Source: Ectocarpus siliculosus (taxonomy: Eukaryota; Sar; Phaeophyceae; Ectocarpales; Ectocarpaceae). Taken from it: a DNA stretch of 64,000 bases. Position 1 is the stretch's first letter. Each line of letters starts with the position of its first letter. The stretch covers positions 1,480,302-1,544,301 of the forward strand of contig FN649750.1 in assembly GCA_000310025.1 (NCBI GenBank). The letters run 5' to 3'. A model generated the notes under the pieces. The model ran no database searches, was not told where the DNA came from, and saw only the letters and a program-made list of their open reading frames with translations. Positions 32,783-44,255 of this stretch are shown here, in pieces. The translations under genes and the position numbers were made by a program.

Positions 32783-33091
32783 TGTAATGGTATTTGACCC
32801 CTTCCTTCAGAATCAATCACCTTTGAGCTGTGTGGAACTCTCTTGTCCGACCACAGTAGCAGGTTGTTGTTGCTTTCCGTTGTTCTCTTTCTCTTGATTA
32901 ACGCTTTCCAAGCCAACTCACAATATCCCACGCACACACGATCATAGATCGCCTGTACGCACACACTGAACAGAAGGGCACATGTCTCGGCATAAAGCCC
33001 TGATCTAGCATGACGTCACGTCTCATCATCCGACGGCGCCAAATAACCATGATCAACCACGATCACTTGTCTACCTCCAAATACCATAACA
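32783..33091 (-). repeat. 5' LTR of the Ty3 element
   Basis: 309 bp, same sequence as the 3' LTR by eye. Right flank starts CCAC, matching the left flank. Confidence 0.9.
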
Positions 33092-33853
33092 CCACCCTGG
33101 TGGTTCTCATACGCAGATGCTTGAAACCTAGGGACTTGACAACTATGAAAGGAGTGAGGATGTGGAGCTCCAATATACCAAACTCTCCCACACCTCTCAC
33201 ACGATGAGTCGCAAGACCATCGTTTGACCCAACCAAAAAGAACGATAGAGAAGGAAAAGACGGGGGCTAGGAATGAAACAGGGGGACAATAGACACGACA
33301 AAAGAAAAAAGTCAACGCTACAAATACCATAACAAGTCGGAACCCAAAGAAAGGAAGAAAGCGTTGGGAAAACAACGTCGGAACGGCGAAAACCAACCGT
33401 ATCGACAAAACGATACAAAACACGAAGCAGTCGGTGTCATCCAAATCACTAAACGCGACGAAAACACTCACCGCTAGCCCGTATAAGCTAACCACAAAGA
33501 AAACCTAATGATGCCATAGCACTACGACGTACCCAAAAAGGTAAGAAACCAATCGTTTCGACAACGAAAACCAGGGGGCCATGACCCAACATAAGGTCCG
33601 ACGAAATCAAACCGCCGCAGGGAGCCGAACAAAAACGCTCAACCACGCGAACGGCGAAAGAAGCGAAAGAAGCAGAAATGCAGAAGGACTCGAAGGACAA
33701 GACGACGTACCAGACAGAAACAAACCGATCGCCAGAAAGACGGGAAAAAAGGGATCGAATTACCAAAACGAAGCCTAACACTGCGCTATCCAGAGGCAGC
33801 AACAGCCTACACGTACTTTCAAATGAGAGGACCGGACGAGATCAGGGGCGACC
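33092..33853 (-). other. A-rich stretch, probable 3' UTR of the decayed second Ty3 element
   Basis: Same skewed composition as the 3' UTR of the intact element, but no recognisable hairpin array or LTR. Only low-complexity hydrophobic frames. Confidence 0.4.
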
Positions 33854-35513
33854 TCAAGTCCGCAGCCCATCTGGGGATAGAACACACACATCACACAGAC
33901 AGATCCCAAGACACACACGCTTGCTAATCGGCGCGTGCCGAATCATTTGGCGGCGAATAGTCCGCTCCACGTTTCGCGACATGTTATCATTGCGAAGTCC
34001 TTTCATGAGATTGCTACCGCCGTGAACTTGAAGGCACCATGAACCGCAGACGGCAGATCCGAGGGTAGAGAAACGAACAACGGAGAGGGCGATCTTGACC
34101 GGTCCGGGGTCGTCGAGGAAGCGGACGATGTAGTGGTCGGCCCGCGCTGTCGGTCCAGAAATCTTGCCCAGCCACCAGAGTCCATCTTGAGCCTTGTACC
34201 AGAAGAACACACCCACAGGTAAAGGAGTATCGGCGAAACGACGGTCCCAGGTTGAGCGGGAGAAAAAGGAGTAACCCGGAGGCAAATGTCTCTCACCCTT
34301 AGCACGTGCCAATTCGCGTGCGGCTGCGCCAAGACGCATTGGACGGCAATGGCCATTCGTCTGACGGTGTTGATCGGGTGTACCCGTTCAATACCGGAGA
34401 ATCTGCGATCGAGAGTGCTGATGGTCCATCTCACGCTCCCAAGAAGGGCGGAGAAGACCCTTCCAATGTGTCTGATACAGAACAGCGATAACACCACCGC
34501 GACCGCGAACAGACTGGTGACCCAGAAATTTGTTCCACCTCGAGACGTTCGACCGAAGTCGAGACGTCATTTTCCGTAACATGATACGGAGGAGATTTGG
34601 TCGTATAGTTGTTTAAAACATTCTGCGTAAGACCAGCCGGCAGAAACCGTGGCAGGTCCTCAGCGTCATGCGGATTGGCGCATGGCTTGCAGCGTGCGAC
34701 CGAAACACGTCGTTTCGAGCCTTTGCCCGGCAGGTCCGACGGAAGATCCAAGTATAACAACTTGGCCTCGAGAGGACTGCCATCAGGGGCTTTCGAACAG
34801 GGGCCTACAGCCAACACTTTAAACGGACCGGTCCAAAGCAACGATAAGTTCGCTTTGAGAACCTTGTCGTCGGTGCCTGATCGAACACCGGAGCGAATGG
34901 TAGATTCGGTATTTAGATCCAAACCCAATCGCCGACGGCGTAAGTCGGAAGCTTGTCCAAAGCATCCGAGAGAACGGAATTGCGACGCTCGATCCGAGAA
35001 ATGGATAACTTGTGCTGCTCGGGTACTAGCTCGTATGCACGGCGTTGGCGATCAGCAGCGAGGTCGCACTATTGGAGATGGTCGCGATCCACACTTTGAT
35101 GACCACGAGCATAAGGATGCTCGATGACTGTCATCGGAAGGCGAGGCAAACGGTTGATGTGCACCTCATTAGGTGCTAAACCGGTGGCCGCGCTAGCAGA
35201 GTTATTCTACGCAAACTCTACATGAGGGAGATGGACATCCCAATCATCTTGCCTTTCGTTAACGACCATGGCAAGCCTTTGTGCCATAGTATGGTTAACT
35301 CGTTCGACACCACCATTTCCATTAGGATGGTGCGAACTGGTGGCCACTTTGCGAACTGCGAGACGTTGGTAAACGGCTTGTGACAGTTTCGAGCAAAATT
35401 GTGTGCCATTCTCTGATAAAAGACTCAAGGGGCAACCCCACAGAGGGATATACTGATTCACTAAAATATCTGCAGTACCTTCAGCGGGAAACTCAGCAGC
35501 CGTAACGGCGTAC
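33854..35513 (-). pseudogene. Second Ty3/Gypsy element, decayed integrase 3' portion
   Basis: Three broken frames cover the integrase of a sibling element. 35,513-35,207: MYAVTAAEF, LSLLSENGTQF (the second catalytic Asp is Glu), GGVERVNHTMAQ. 34,928-34,431: WTGPFKVLAVGPC and RRVSVARCKPCANPHD. 34,339-33,854: VFFWYKAQDGLWWLG and VRFLDDPGPV. Many substitutions against the intact element, plus frameshifts and stops. Homology ends abruptly at 35,513 in ACATGCAAGTTTT; no gag, RT or LTR found. Confidence 0.85.
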
Positions 35514-36901
35514 ATGCAAGTTTTACCCCTAGGGCGGGGGGGGGGGGTACCTAGGTGTGCGGGACAACTTTTCCTGCACACCCTTGGTGGCGGGACTTTT
35601 TGTTCACCTCTTTTTTCAGCACACAAAATCAACCAAAATCGGCGATATTTCGGAACAGAATTATTGTTCCGCATCGGACCCCAAAGATTTTCGCAGCAGT
35701 CGTAGTCCCGGTTTAGTGGCGATCCCATAGTGTCACATACAACTAAGAAATTTTGCGATTGAAATTTTGGAACCGCCATTCAAGGCGTAGGCGCTAAACC
35801 TTTTGTCGATTACAGAATCGCTAAACCGGGAGCCTCAACAGCGGCAATGGGCCGCTAAACCGGGAAAGATCCCATTGTTGTGCAACAAGAGCAGCATCGA
35901 GAGTCGACTCGATAGGGCCTCTTGCATGTACGAGTCTCATTGCAGTAGTCACACAAAGGGTCTCAGGTGTATGGAGACCCGTCTCGAGGACGAGCTCGTT
36001 GCGGCGATCTCTTCCTATTCCTCCAGCGGCTCGCTTACGGCTAAAAGCCCCTGCGACGGCTGCAGGTGGGGAAGGGCTACCCGGGGTCGTGCCAAGGTGC
36101 GTCAACCCCTCGCACGACCCCAAGTGTCATCCACGCGGTCTGCATCTGCCTCCGCCTTTGTCTAAGAGTTTTCAGTGCTGCAGCCGTGAGCTCCACTACC
36201 CCAACCCGCTTGGCACCGCTGTGCCACGAATGCCGGGTCTCCGCATATATACTTCGGATCGAAAACCGTTATTGGTCGCTGAAGACAACAACTCGCGCCC
36301 GGTTTAACGGTCGTTCAACCGCTAAACTAGGGTGCAACTGTGCCACGAGATTCTGGAACGTCTACTCAGGGCCTTCTGCTAAAGTATAATGGCGAACCGC
36401 TAAACCAGGACCACCACCGTAGTCTAGGAGTCGAAGATCTCAACCTTTAGTCCATCGTCGAATACGCTGCAGAACGCGCGACATCCAACCGTTGAGCTCG
36501 TACGCACTGTCTTCTTGTCCCGCCGATGCCGTCAACCCGCCTATGTAGGCTATAGCCACAAAGGCAACGCCTTCAGATATTCCCGCCCTTTGGTAATACT
36601 TGTGAAACACTGGCGGTCTTTGTCCACATTAAGAACGAGATCTAACGAAAAACACCAATAAATTGACAACAAACAAATATTTCGCGGTTGTGCCCTATTG
36701 TCGAACGATACCCTCTGGAGTTTTTCTGCAATGGCGTACTTTCAGGCCAGGAGTGAACGTGGAAGGATCATCGTTAACGCTACAGCGTAAAACCAAACTG
36801 TGATGCCAACCACCAAAACAATCTTGGGGTCAGGACAATATACTCGAGTGTTCGAAATCAGGCATAAATTCGGCCCTACTACCAGTACCGTACTGCATCT
36901 A
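35514..36901. other. Non-coding region with a recurring CGCTAAACC motif
   Basis: Holds a G-run (35,531-35,545) and at least six occurrences of (C)CGCTAAACC(GGGA) or its complement, near 35,708, 35,790, 35,820, 35,851, 36,298-36,330 and 36,394. No convincing gene. Confidence 0.5.
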
Positions 36902-39900
36902 TTACGCTTTTTTGCCCTTCCCCTTCTTGATGACCCCCCCTCTGATGTTGCAGCGGCGCACTTTCAGTGCAGCCGCAAACTCTGGGGTCATCTTGCACGT
37001 TTGCTTCTTGTCCGACCTCACATCCAGCTCTTTGAGGTTCTCGCATTTGGCGAGCTCCGACGGCAATGACTTGAGTGCCTTGCATCTGGGATATATTGCA
37101 AAACCAATGGAGGAGCACGACAGCAATAGCCCTTTTGGTTGTTTCCCGCTGTCTCGACCAACCCTGAGCGGTTTTGTCCATCTGGGAGACGGGAAAAATG
37201 TGCCTGAACAGCAATGAAGCACTCAGACACTTACGGGATAGAAGTTGGTGTTGTACTTCGGCATCTCGGGCGCCACGGACTCGCATGCCTATGCTGCACG
37301 GGCTATGTACGGAGAGAGGTAAACCATTCTCGACGATAAGAGAGAAGATAACACAAGAACAGACAACAATGAAGAGAGTTTGCACGATGACAGTTTTGCT
37401 GCCACTAACACACCACCCCCCCCGCATATCATCTATCTTGTGCTTTCTCTCACCGTCGTGCCGACAACTCCCTCAGCATCTTCAAACCGCTTATCGACGT
37501 CGGCACTGACGAGAACTGCGGCAATCACGACACCGTCAGAAAGTCGGCGAGCCGGGGCAGAGGGAAAGCGCGTGACGGAGAGAAAGAATGCGGAGAGAGG
37601 CGACTTCATTTCAGACATCGCCAAAAGATGTTTGAGACCCCTCGAAACAACTAGGATGTGCACCTGAACACGATCCAACATATCGATGACTGTTGGGTCG
37701 CGTAGTCAGAATAGGAGGAGATGAGTTCGATATCTAACATAACACGTTTTCTCAAACGTCAAAAACCTGAGTTTTGTGTCCTTCTCCCCAAAGAGGGATA
37801 CATGCGACGGACGCAGCTCACTCCCGCTCTGCGACCCATTGCGATGGGATTACGTTCTTGTTTCGAACAACTTCGCCTTCAATAGACGGTTTCAATGGAC
37901 GTCCCGAGTAAGAATCCCGAACACCGCGGTTACCCGAGGCACCCAAGTTTTTGGTACTTGTAGGGGTTGCCCAAGTCTCCTGGCAGGCAGACAGTTTCTA
38001 CCCAAGCCACAAAAATTTCGGGTAGACACCGCACATTGGCGTTCGGCTACACCCTACCAGGCACGTCCTCACACGTTCGGGAGTTAGGTGTGAAGCTTCC
38101 GCAAGGGGTGCTTCGGCAAGGATACTGATATTTCCTGAGTTTTTTTTTGTCGTGTGGTTATGTTCACCTTCTGGTTGTTGTTGATGTACAGCTCCGCCAG
38201 CCCACTGCATGCACCGATCTCCGCCGGGATCGCCTGCGTGTACAATGTGGGACGAGGTTCGTAGCGGCTACACGAGGGTTTGCGTCCTTGTCAACTCTTG
38301 CGGCCATCGTGCGCTGCACATCAGTAGTGCTCGAAACATTACTTTCGTGGTCGGCAAAGTGCCTCATCAATCGGTAGGCAAGTGGATTTCCTTACGGGTC
38401 GAAACCTGTTGCGGCAGCCCCAGAGTCTACGCGACGGGAACGTGCGCCAAAACACGAGACTACCCTGCAATGATCCGGTTCTCAATGGGGCAGCGTGATC
38501 CCCGGAACATGGATGTATAGTCATTTTAAAGTGACCAATGTCGTGCGACAGGTCTCCGTTTGACGCCACATGTATTTCTCCGGCTCCCAAGCAATGCCGC
38601 GCCTCAGGCAATACTGTATCGGCTTCTCTTTAGTAGCATTCACTCGCCTTAATATTGTTGCCGCTCAAGGATAGTTTCACCAACCTCGCCATGCACCCCA
38701 CCTTTTTCGCATGTGAAGCACGCAGCGGCAAGCAGTGAAAGAACGCTAAAAGTTCGGTGGTCAAGGTTGCGAAGAACGTATTTCATTAAAATGCCCACTT
38801 CGGTATCATGCCCACTACTGAACACCAAAACATATCTATCGCACAACAACATCGACGACAACACCAAGATTTAGAAGAACTCAGAATCGGAGTTTGCACA
38901 CAGCGATGCAACAAAGGCAAGACTACCTCCGGCGGTAAGGAGGTGATCTTGTTCCGATAGAGGTAGAGCTCTTGCAGGTTCACGAAGGCCTCGCACATCT
39001 CCGGCCCAAACTCCGAGATTTTGTTGCCTCCGACGTGGAGCAGCGCCAGGGACGTGCAGCGAGCCAGCTCGGGGGGAAGCTCGGAGAGCGTATTTCCTCT
39101 AAGGTCTAGGACCTCCAGCTCCGAACACTCGCCCACCTGTATAGATAATGCATACTCCACGTTTTCAGGTTGGGGTTAATTTGCTGTTTCGCTGTAGGTC
39201 GCCAAAATGCAAATAAATTCGGTCGGACCACATCAAATTTCTGATGCTAGGGGTGAGCGTCCCGACATGAAACATATGGATGGTTGTCTTTCTGAGCTCG
39301 GTGTGGTTCTGATATTTCTTGGTTTAACCCACGCTTCCTGGGATCTCCGCAATCTCCCGTTCCGATGAGAATGAACGAGCGTATCTTGCTCGATACGCTC
39401 AACATGGCCTGTAGTGTCTTGGCCGGCGGGAAAGCTGCTACGGCAGCTGCTTCTGGGCTTTCATGTCGTGCTTGAGTCGTAGAAATCAAAGACAACGGCT
39501 ATTGCCGCCAACGGACCGATACCGAAACCTTTCGGCTGATAGCAACAGTATTAAATAACGTAGCATTCGGTCAACGAGTTCACACCAAAAGTGGGCTGTC
39601 AAACCCTCCCAGCTATGGAGAAAACCACGGTTCATAGCTGTAGCAGCTCACGCGGAGAGCAGCCGCGTGACAGAGCCTCGGATTTCGTAGGCGGGGGAGA
39701 CCAGTGATCACAAAATGCTGGGCAAGGGTTGGGCCAACAGCGGGTGGCCTTTCCCCACGCACCCACTCCGTTCTATCAACTGTGGAGTGGTATGGCTGGT
39801 TTCAGATTACTTTTTCATTTTTCAGATGCGTTGGCCTTGTTGTCCTTTTCGATTATCAGCATGGGGACCGCGATGGTGTATAGTCTATTTCTCGTTCTTC

Positions 39901-42521
39901 TGGGTCAAGTTCGGGTGTACTTTCTGGGCAAGGTCGCAACAACAATGGTACCATTATATAACGAAAGCACGAACGACAACGACAACAATGTACCTCTGCT
40001 GGGACCTCAAGGATGCCGTTTCCACCGGCAAGCAACCGCCTCAGCTTGGCCCACCTCCCCATCTCAAGGGGCAGCATTCTCAGGTCGTTGTTGCGCACGT
40101 TAAGGTCCTCCAAGTTTCTCCAGTCTCCGACCTGACGTGATATGTTCGGCGTAATTTTCGAGGATCGGCTTTCTCACGTAGCCGAGAGCTTGATCTCATA
40201 TCTGTGTTGTTGTTATTGTTTCACTTTTCTCCTAACGTCTCAGTTTTTGGATTGCACAGGAGACTACTAACACGCACTTACCGGTAGAGGAATGGGCGTT
40301 GGGCTGCTATGGGCCTACACTCCAAAACGACCGCGGCGGAATCAAGCCTACTACGTCTACCATTTGTCGGTCGAAACAGCTATGCTTTCATGAGCGTTTG
40401 AACTAGACGTGGTCGGACAATCCTCGGCGGCCGGTCAAGGCTAACGCCCACTCGCCTGTGGCGGAAGAACTGTCAAAGCGTTGTGCGATATGCTGAAAAC
40501 GCGCAGCTCCGTCCACATGTCAACCGCAGCCGGAAGCTCCGTGATCTGGGTCAAGAGAGGATAAATACTTCAGTACACGGAACGCACGTTCGTTTCGAGG
40601 AAAAATAAGACCCCCGCTGGGAAAATGACCGTAGGCTGCCACGGTGTTGTCTCATGCGAGGCGAGAACTGGAACCAGGAGTCTCATTTTCGCGTGCAATG
40701 ACACTCTTGCTGTCAAAACCTCTTCTGCTAGGAATTGGCCGACCCGTTGTCTGGGAGTATGACCTAACCCAAACCCTAACCCTACCCCTAACCCTAATAA
40801 GCCTGCAACTCCTGGTCTTGCAGTCAGATCCCCAGGGTATTGACGGCAAAGGGGAGGGCGTGGAAAAAGAAGAAAGCGTGCACACATGTCAGTATGTGTA
40901 TGCATTATTGTGTGAAATATCTTCCCGGACCTGATTGACGTCGAGACGTAGCTCCTCTAGCTCGCGAAGCCTTCCCGCCGCCGCCGATAAGACCCCGTTG
41001 AAGAAGTTGTCTGTCAAGTCCAGCTTCCTGAAATAGCGAAGAAATGGCGCCCGCGAGCAAGGAGCGTGCAGTTTGAAATAGGCTCAGCGTCGCTGTTGAA
41101 ACAGAGTTAGTTCAAAGTTTCGGGCGTATATAACTGCCATGTGGTTATTTTTCCCTTTCTGGAGCTAGCCATACAATCCAGAGACTTCGTAGTCTTGACT
41201 GTCGACCAGCCAATCTCCATACACAAGGTTTACTAGGACAAGGTTGCCTGTAGCTGCTGAAGACCGCTTGGTGGCGGTCGACTTTGAAGAGCGGAGGACG
41301 AGGGTGCTCGAGAGAGGCCAATATGGCGTTGTTGTGAAGACAAGATAAACGACGACCACAACAGCAGCAGAACCAATAATGGCAGTGGCACCACCAATGA
41401 CAATCCGGTCGTAACAATACCACAAACGAGCAGAGCACATACTCTAACCCACACGAGAACCGTGCTTTCTTCTCTTCTCACTTGAGGTTCTTTAGACCCA
41501 GCAGTATGCCGAAGACGTGATCGCTGTTGAACAGCTGATTCCGGCTGAGGTTGAGATTTGTGAGGCAGGCCATCTCTGGCCTTTCTCGAATCTCGTCTGG
41601 CAGGAAGCCCAGCCTTCCCCCCGAAGCATCCAACGTCTCAAGGCCATACTTTACCACCTGGGTTGGCAGTCCAAATATAATGTTTGCAACAGCGGTTGCT
41701 GCTTTTTCGTACGGCAGGTTATCCGTCAGAGGCCCTCGGTCAAAGGCGAAGACTGCCTCCCGAAACGGCGCCTTCTGGCTAACAGTTGCTGGTGCAGTGT
41801 AAGATATATTCGACGACTTCTTGGCACCGAAGGAGGTTTTGTTCTTGCCAAAGGTAAGACCTGTAGCCGGCGCGCCTAGTCTTGCTTGATGCAACGTTAT
41901 AGACGATAGACATGCACCTGCATCGTCCCTATGGACCAGATCAAGATATATTTACCTCGCGTTTAGAAACCATTCCTGGGCTATTCGCTAGCTATTGGTT
42001 CGGGCCGGCAATGAGGCTGCTGGGGGCTTTGCAGCAGGCAATGCCAGGTGGCAGGAGGCCGTCGGGAAGGGGATGCTAGACAGGATAAATAGCACCACGG
42101 TGGTTGGAGACGTACTATCTCGCCAACAAGGCACGGGAAGGATCTTTACACCGCACGACGTTCCACGTCAATACTTGCCACATTAAAATTGCGGTCGCCA
42201 GTCAACGGGGGGGGGCGTGTGTTCACCCCGCAGGCTAATTTACGTCTTCAAAGTACGGAGGCCAGGTCAGCTCGGATGGTCAGAAGCGCATCAAGTTTAT
42301 GTCTTGTATCAAAAAAAGGTAAGAATGTTCATCGCCACCAGCAACCTCACCTTTCTCAACCGACTAAAAACAACGTCCGCCCGCACGTCCAGCACGGCTT
42401 CCGAGCGCGCGTAGGCGTCGCCAAGACGAGGGCACATGCATCTCAGCCGCTCAGCCTCGATGAACCGCGTCGTCACCACAACTCGCTCGGGGGCCGACTT
42501 CTTCCCCTTCTTTTTCCCTCC
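36902..42521 (-). CDS. Leucine-rich-repeat protein, multi-exon
   Basis: Exons 5' to 3': 42521-42351 (basic start GGKKKGKK), about 41885-41482, 41027-40931, 40545-40456, 40131-39994, 39136-38927, 38701-38648, 38233-38168, 37085-36902; an exon near 37,236-37,289 is possible. Joined phases agree for most junctions, for example LGLKNL|KKLDLTDNFFNG across 41482/41027. LRRs of about 23 residues follow LxxLxxLxLxxNxLxxLPxx: LEVLDLRGNTLSELPPELA, LEDLNVRNNDLRMLPLEM, LAELYINNN, LKSLPSELAKCENLKELDV. C-terminus is basic (KKGKGKKA stop). No kinase, ROC or transmembrane segment seen. Likely a protein-interaction scaffold. Upstream exons may be missing. Confidence 0.75.
40764..40800. repeat. Interstitial telomere-like repeat
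   Basis: CCTAACCCAAACCCTAACC followed by CTACCCCTAACCCTAA: about five CCCTAA-like units in an intron of the LRR gene. Complement of TTAGGG. Confidence 0.75.
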
Positions 42522-42959
42522 CTAGTGATGTTACCGAAACCACCAGTAGAACCACAGGGAGAGAGGTATCAATTTTCCCCAATCTTTCTCAACTCTTATC
42601 TATGGGTAGAGATGGGTTTGTTATAGCTCCTGTATGAAAGTATACAATTTCTTGTTGGGATAAATGAACTATAGTGACCTTCGTAAACATCATACTGCGG
42701 TTCGAACTTTTCCTCAACAGAGCTTGCGTTGTAGACCTTGTCTTGATAGAAATACGTGTGAAAAACATGTGTACGTGAGTGCTACCAGTAGCATTCCAAC
42801 GTATGTCTACCTTCTTCTTCATCGCCTCGAAACCTGCGTCGCCCTACGGCAAGGTGGCAGCCGCAGCAAGGCTGTATCTTGTAACCGAGGAGCACAACCT
42901 CGTCTGAAGCGTGCTAATCAAGAGCATTCCCACCGGGCAGGTCCACACCCACCACCAGA

Positions 42960-43130
42960 TGCCACGTGCCCCCTCGGTGAGTCCTGCTGTACAACCTGCA
43001 CTTGTCTTTCGGTGATCTTGAGCATCTCCACAAGTACTGATGCTCTGCCTGTGCGACACCCTGCCGGTATACGACGAGGCAAATGAATCAAAGCTTCCTC
43101 GCCGAGCTGGTAGTGGATCTCGCTGCGGAT
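42960..43130 (-). CDS. Candidate 5' exon, unrecognised
   Basis: After an acceptor-like GGTATCCGCAG the minus strand encodes EIHYQLGEEALIHLPRR and LVEMLKITERQVQVV, with a possible CAG|GTTGTA donor. Could be an upstream exon of the LRR gene; linkage not shown. Confidence 0.3.
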
Positions 43131-44255
43131 ACCACAAGCGGTGGGGTCGTCAATGCTACCGTTTGGCGTGCAGGGAGAGGCCACAAACGTTGTTATCCTA
43201 CGGAAGACGTCAGGCGCACGTGGCACAATACTCCCACAGACTTGTACATACACGTCAGCAGTGACGACTCGTATGGACATAATAAATAGGGCCGCATGTG
43301 CGACGGTTTCGCCAATATTTTCGATTTCGAGCGCGCCTCCCTACCCCCACCATCACAACACACCCGAACAACACATAATCGCACCTGCTACATCGTCCGA
43401 GAAGTACTTAGCAGACCTACATGGAGAACATTCGGTCTTCGATGGTCTTTGAAGTTAGACTATTTTCACCTTTGAGGGATGCCACGCACACACAACTACG
43501 TGCATGCGCATTGTAGAAACATGTAGTCTATCTATTGGGAGATGATTGATAACATCAAACCACTCCACTCGAGACAGCCCGTAAAGGAATGTATATCGAA
43601 GTCCTACAGCAGTAATACAAACTCATTGTCACCTGTCCGAGAACAAACTCTGGCTCACAGAAATTTTGTTCCAGTGATGCTGCCGGCACACATGCCAAAG
43701 ACCAGAGACACCGACAGACCTCGAAAGGAGAGAAGAAACCCTCCGACATGGGCCAACCTCGTGTCCAAGCACTAACTGCTGAATAATACTGCAATGCTGC
43801 GGTTGCTGAAAGAAACATTCGGTTCGTGTTTAATGCGACATTTGTCGTCGCGCTGCGTCGCGTCATGAGCGTCCTGTGAGAGACCTCCGGAAAAAAAGAG
43901 TCGCATAATATGATAATATGTTGTTTCGAGTGCGTAGCGATGAGGAAAACAGTGCCATCGACGCGAATATTTTTTTTGTGGGGTCTTCGTGCGAACGCTT
44001 CGCGTCATCTCGTGGCAAGCGCTCTGTGAATTCGGCCCGCCGCTCGGCGCCGCCTCGCCGCGTGCTTGCAAAGGAAATGCGGCGTAATTACCAGTGAGCG
44101 AGTGAGCGAACCGCGAACGGGAACATTGTACGAGTAAACCCTCCGCACGTCCCCACACGGGCATCAGCGTGGGCCCGCCGCCCTCCCGCTGTTCACACGT
44201 CCGCGCACATGAGAGGGCCGCTGCTCTATTTAGAGAAGAGTCTTCAGCAGGAGCG
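43131..44255. promoter_or_regulatory. Divergent intergenic region between LRR and coiled-coil genes
   Basis: Head-to-head arrangement. No supported exon. The part next to the plus-strand gene (44,030-44,210) is GC-rich, with an AT-rich CTCTATTTAGAG just upstream of the ATG. Promoter function is inferred from position only. Confidence 0.35.

Larger units (their letters stand above)
15638..33091 (-). mobile_element. Ty3/Gypsy LTR retrotransposon, chromodomain-bearing, with NADAR domain in Pol
   Basis: Both LTRs are 309 bp, begin TGTAATGG, end CATAACA and look identical by eye; flanking CCAC on both sides is a 4-bp target duplication. Order on the minus strand: 5' LTR (33,091-32,783), PBS, repetitive ORF1, Gag with CCHC knuckle, Pol (NADAR, protease, RT, RNase H, integrase, chromodomain, Tudor-like domain), 3' UTR with a hairpin array, 3' LTR. 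Identical LTRs mean a recent insertion. The span includes a duplicated ~3.0-kb pol segment around a 100-N gap, so the real element is probably near 14.3 kb. Confidence 0.9.

Noticed and set aside
15448-33300. Zinc-finger exon interrupted by the Ty3 insertion (Cys-rich frames on both flanks)
   Set aside because: After removing the element and one target copy the two Cys-rich frames do not join in frame.
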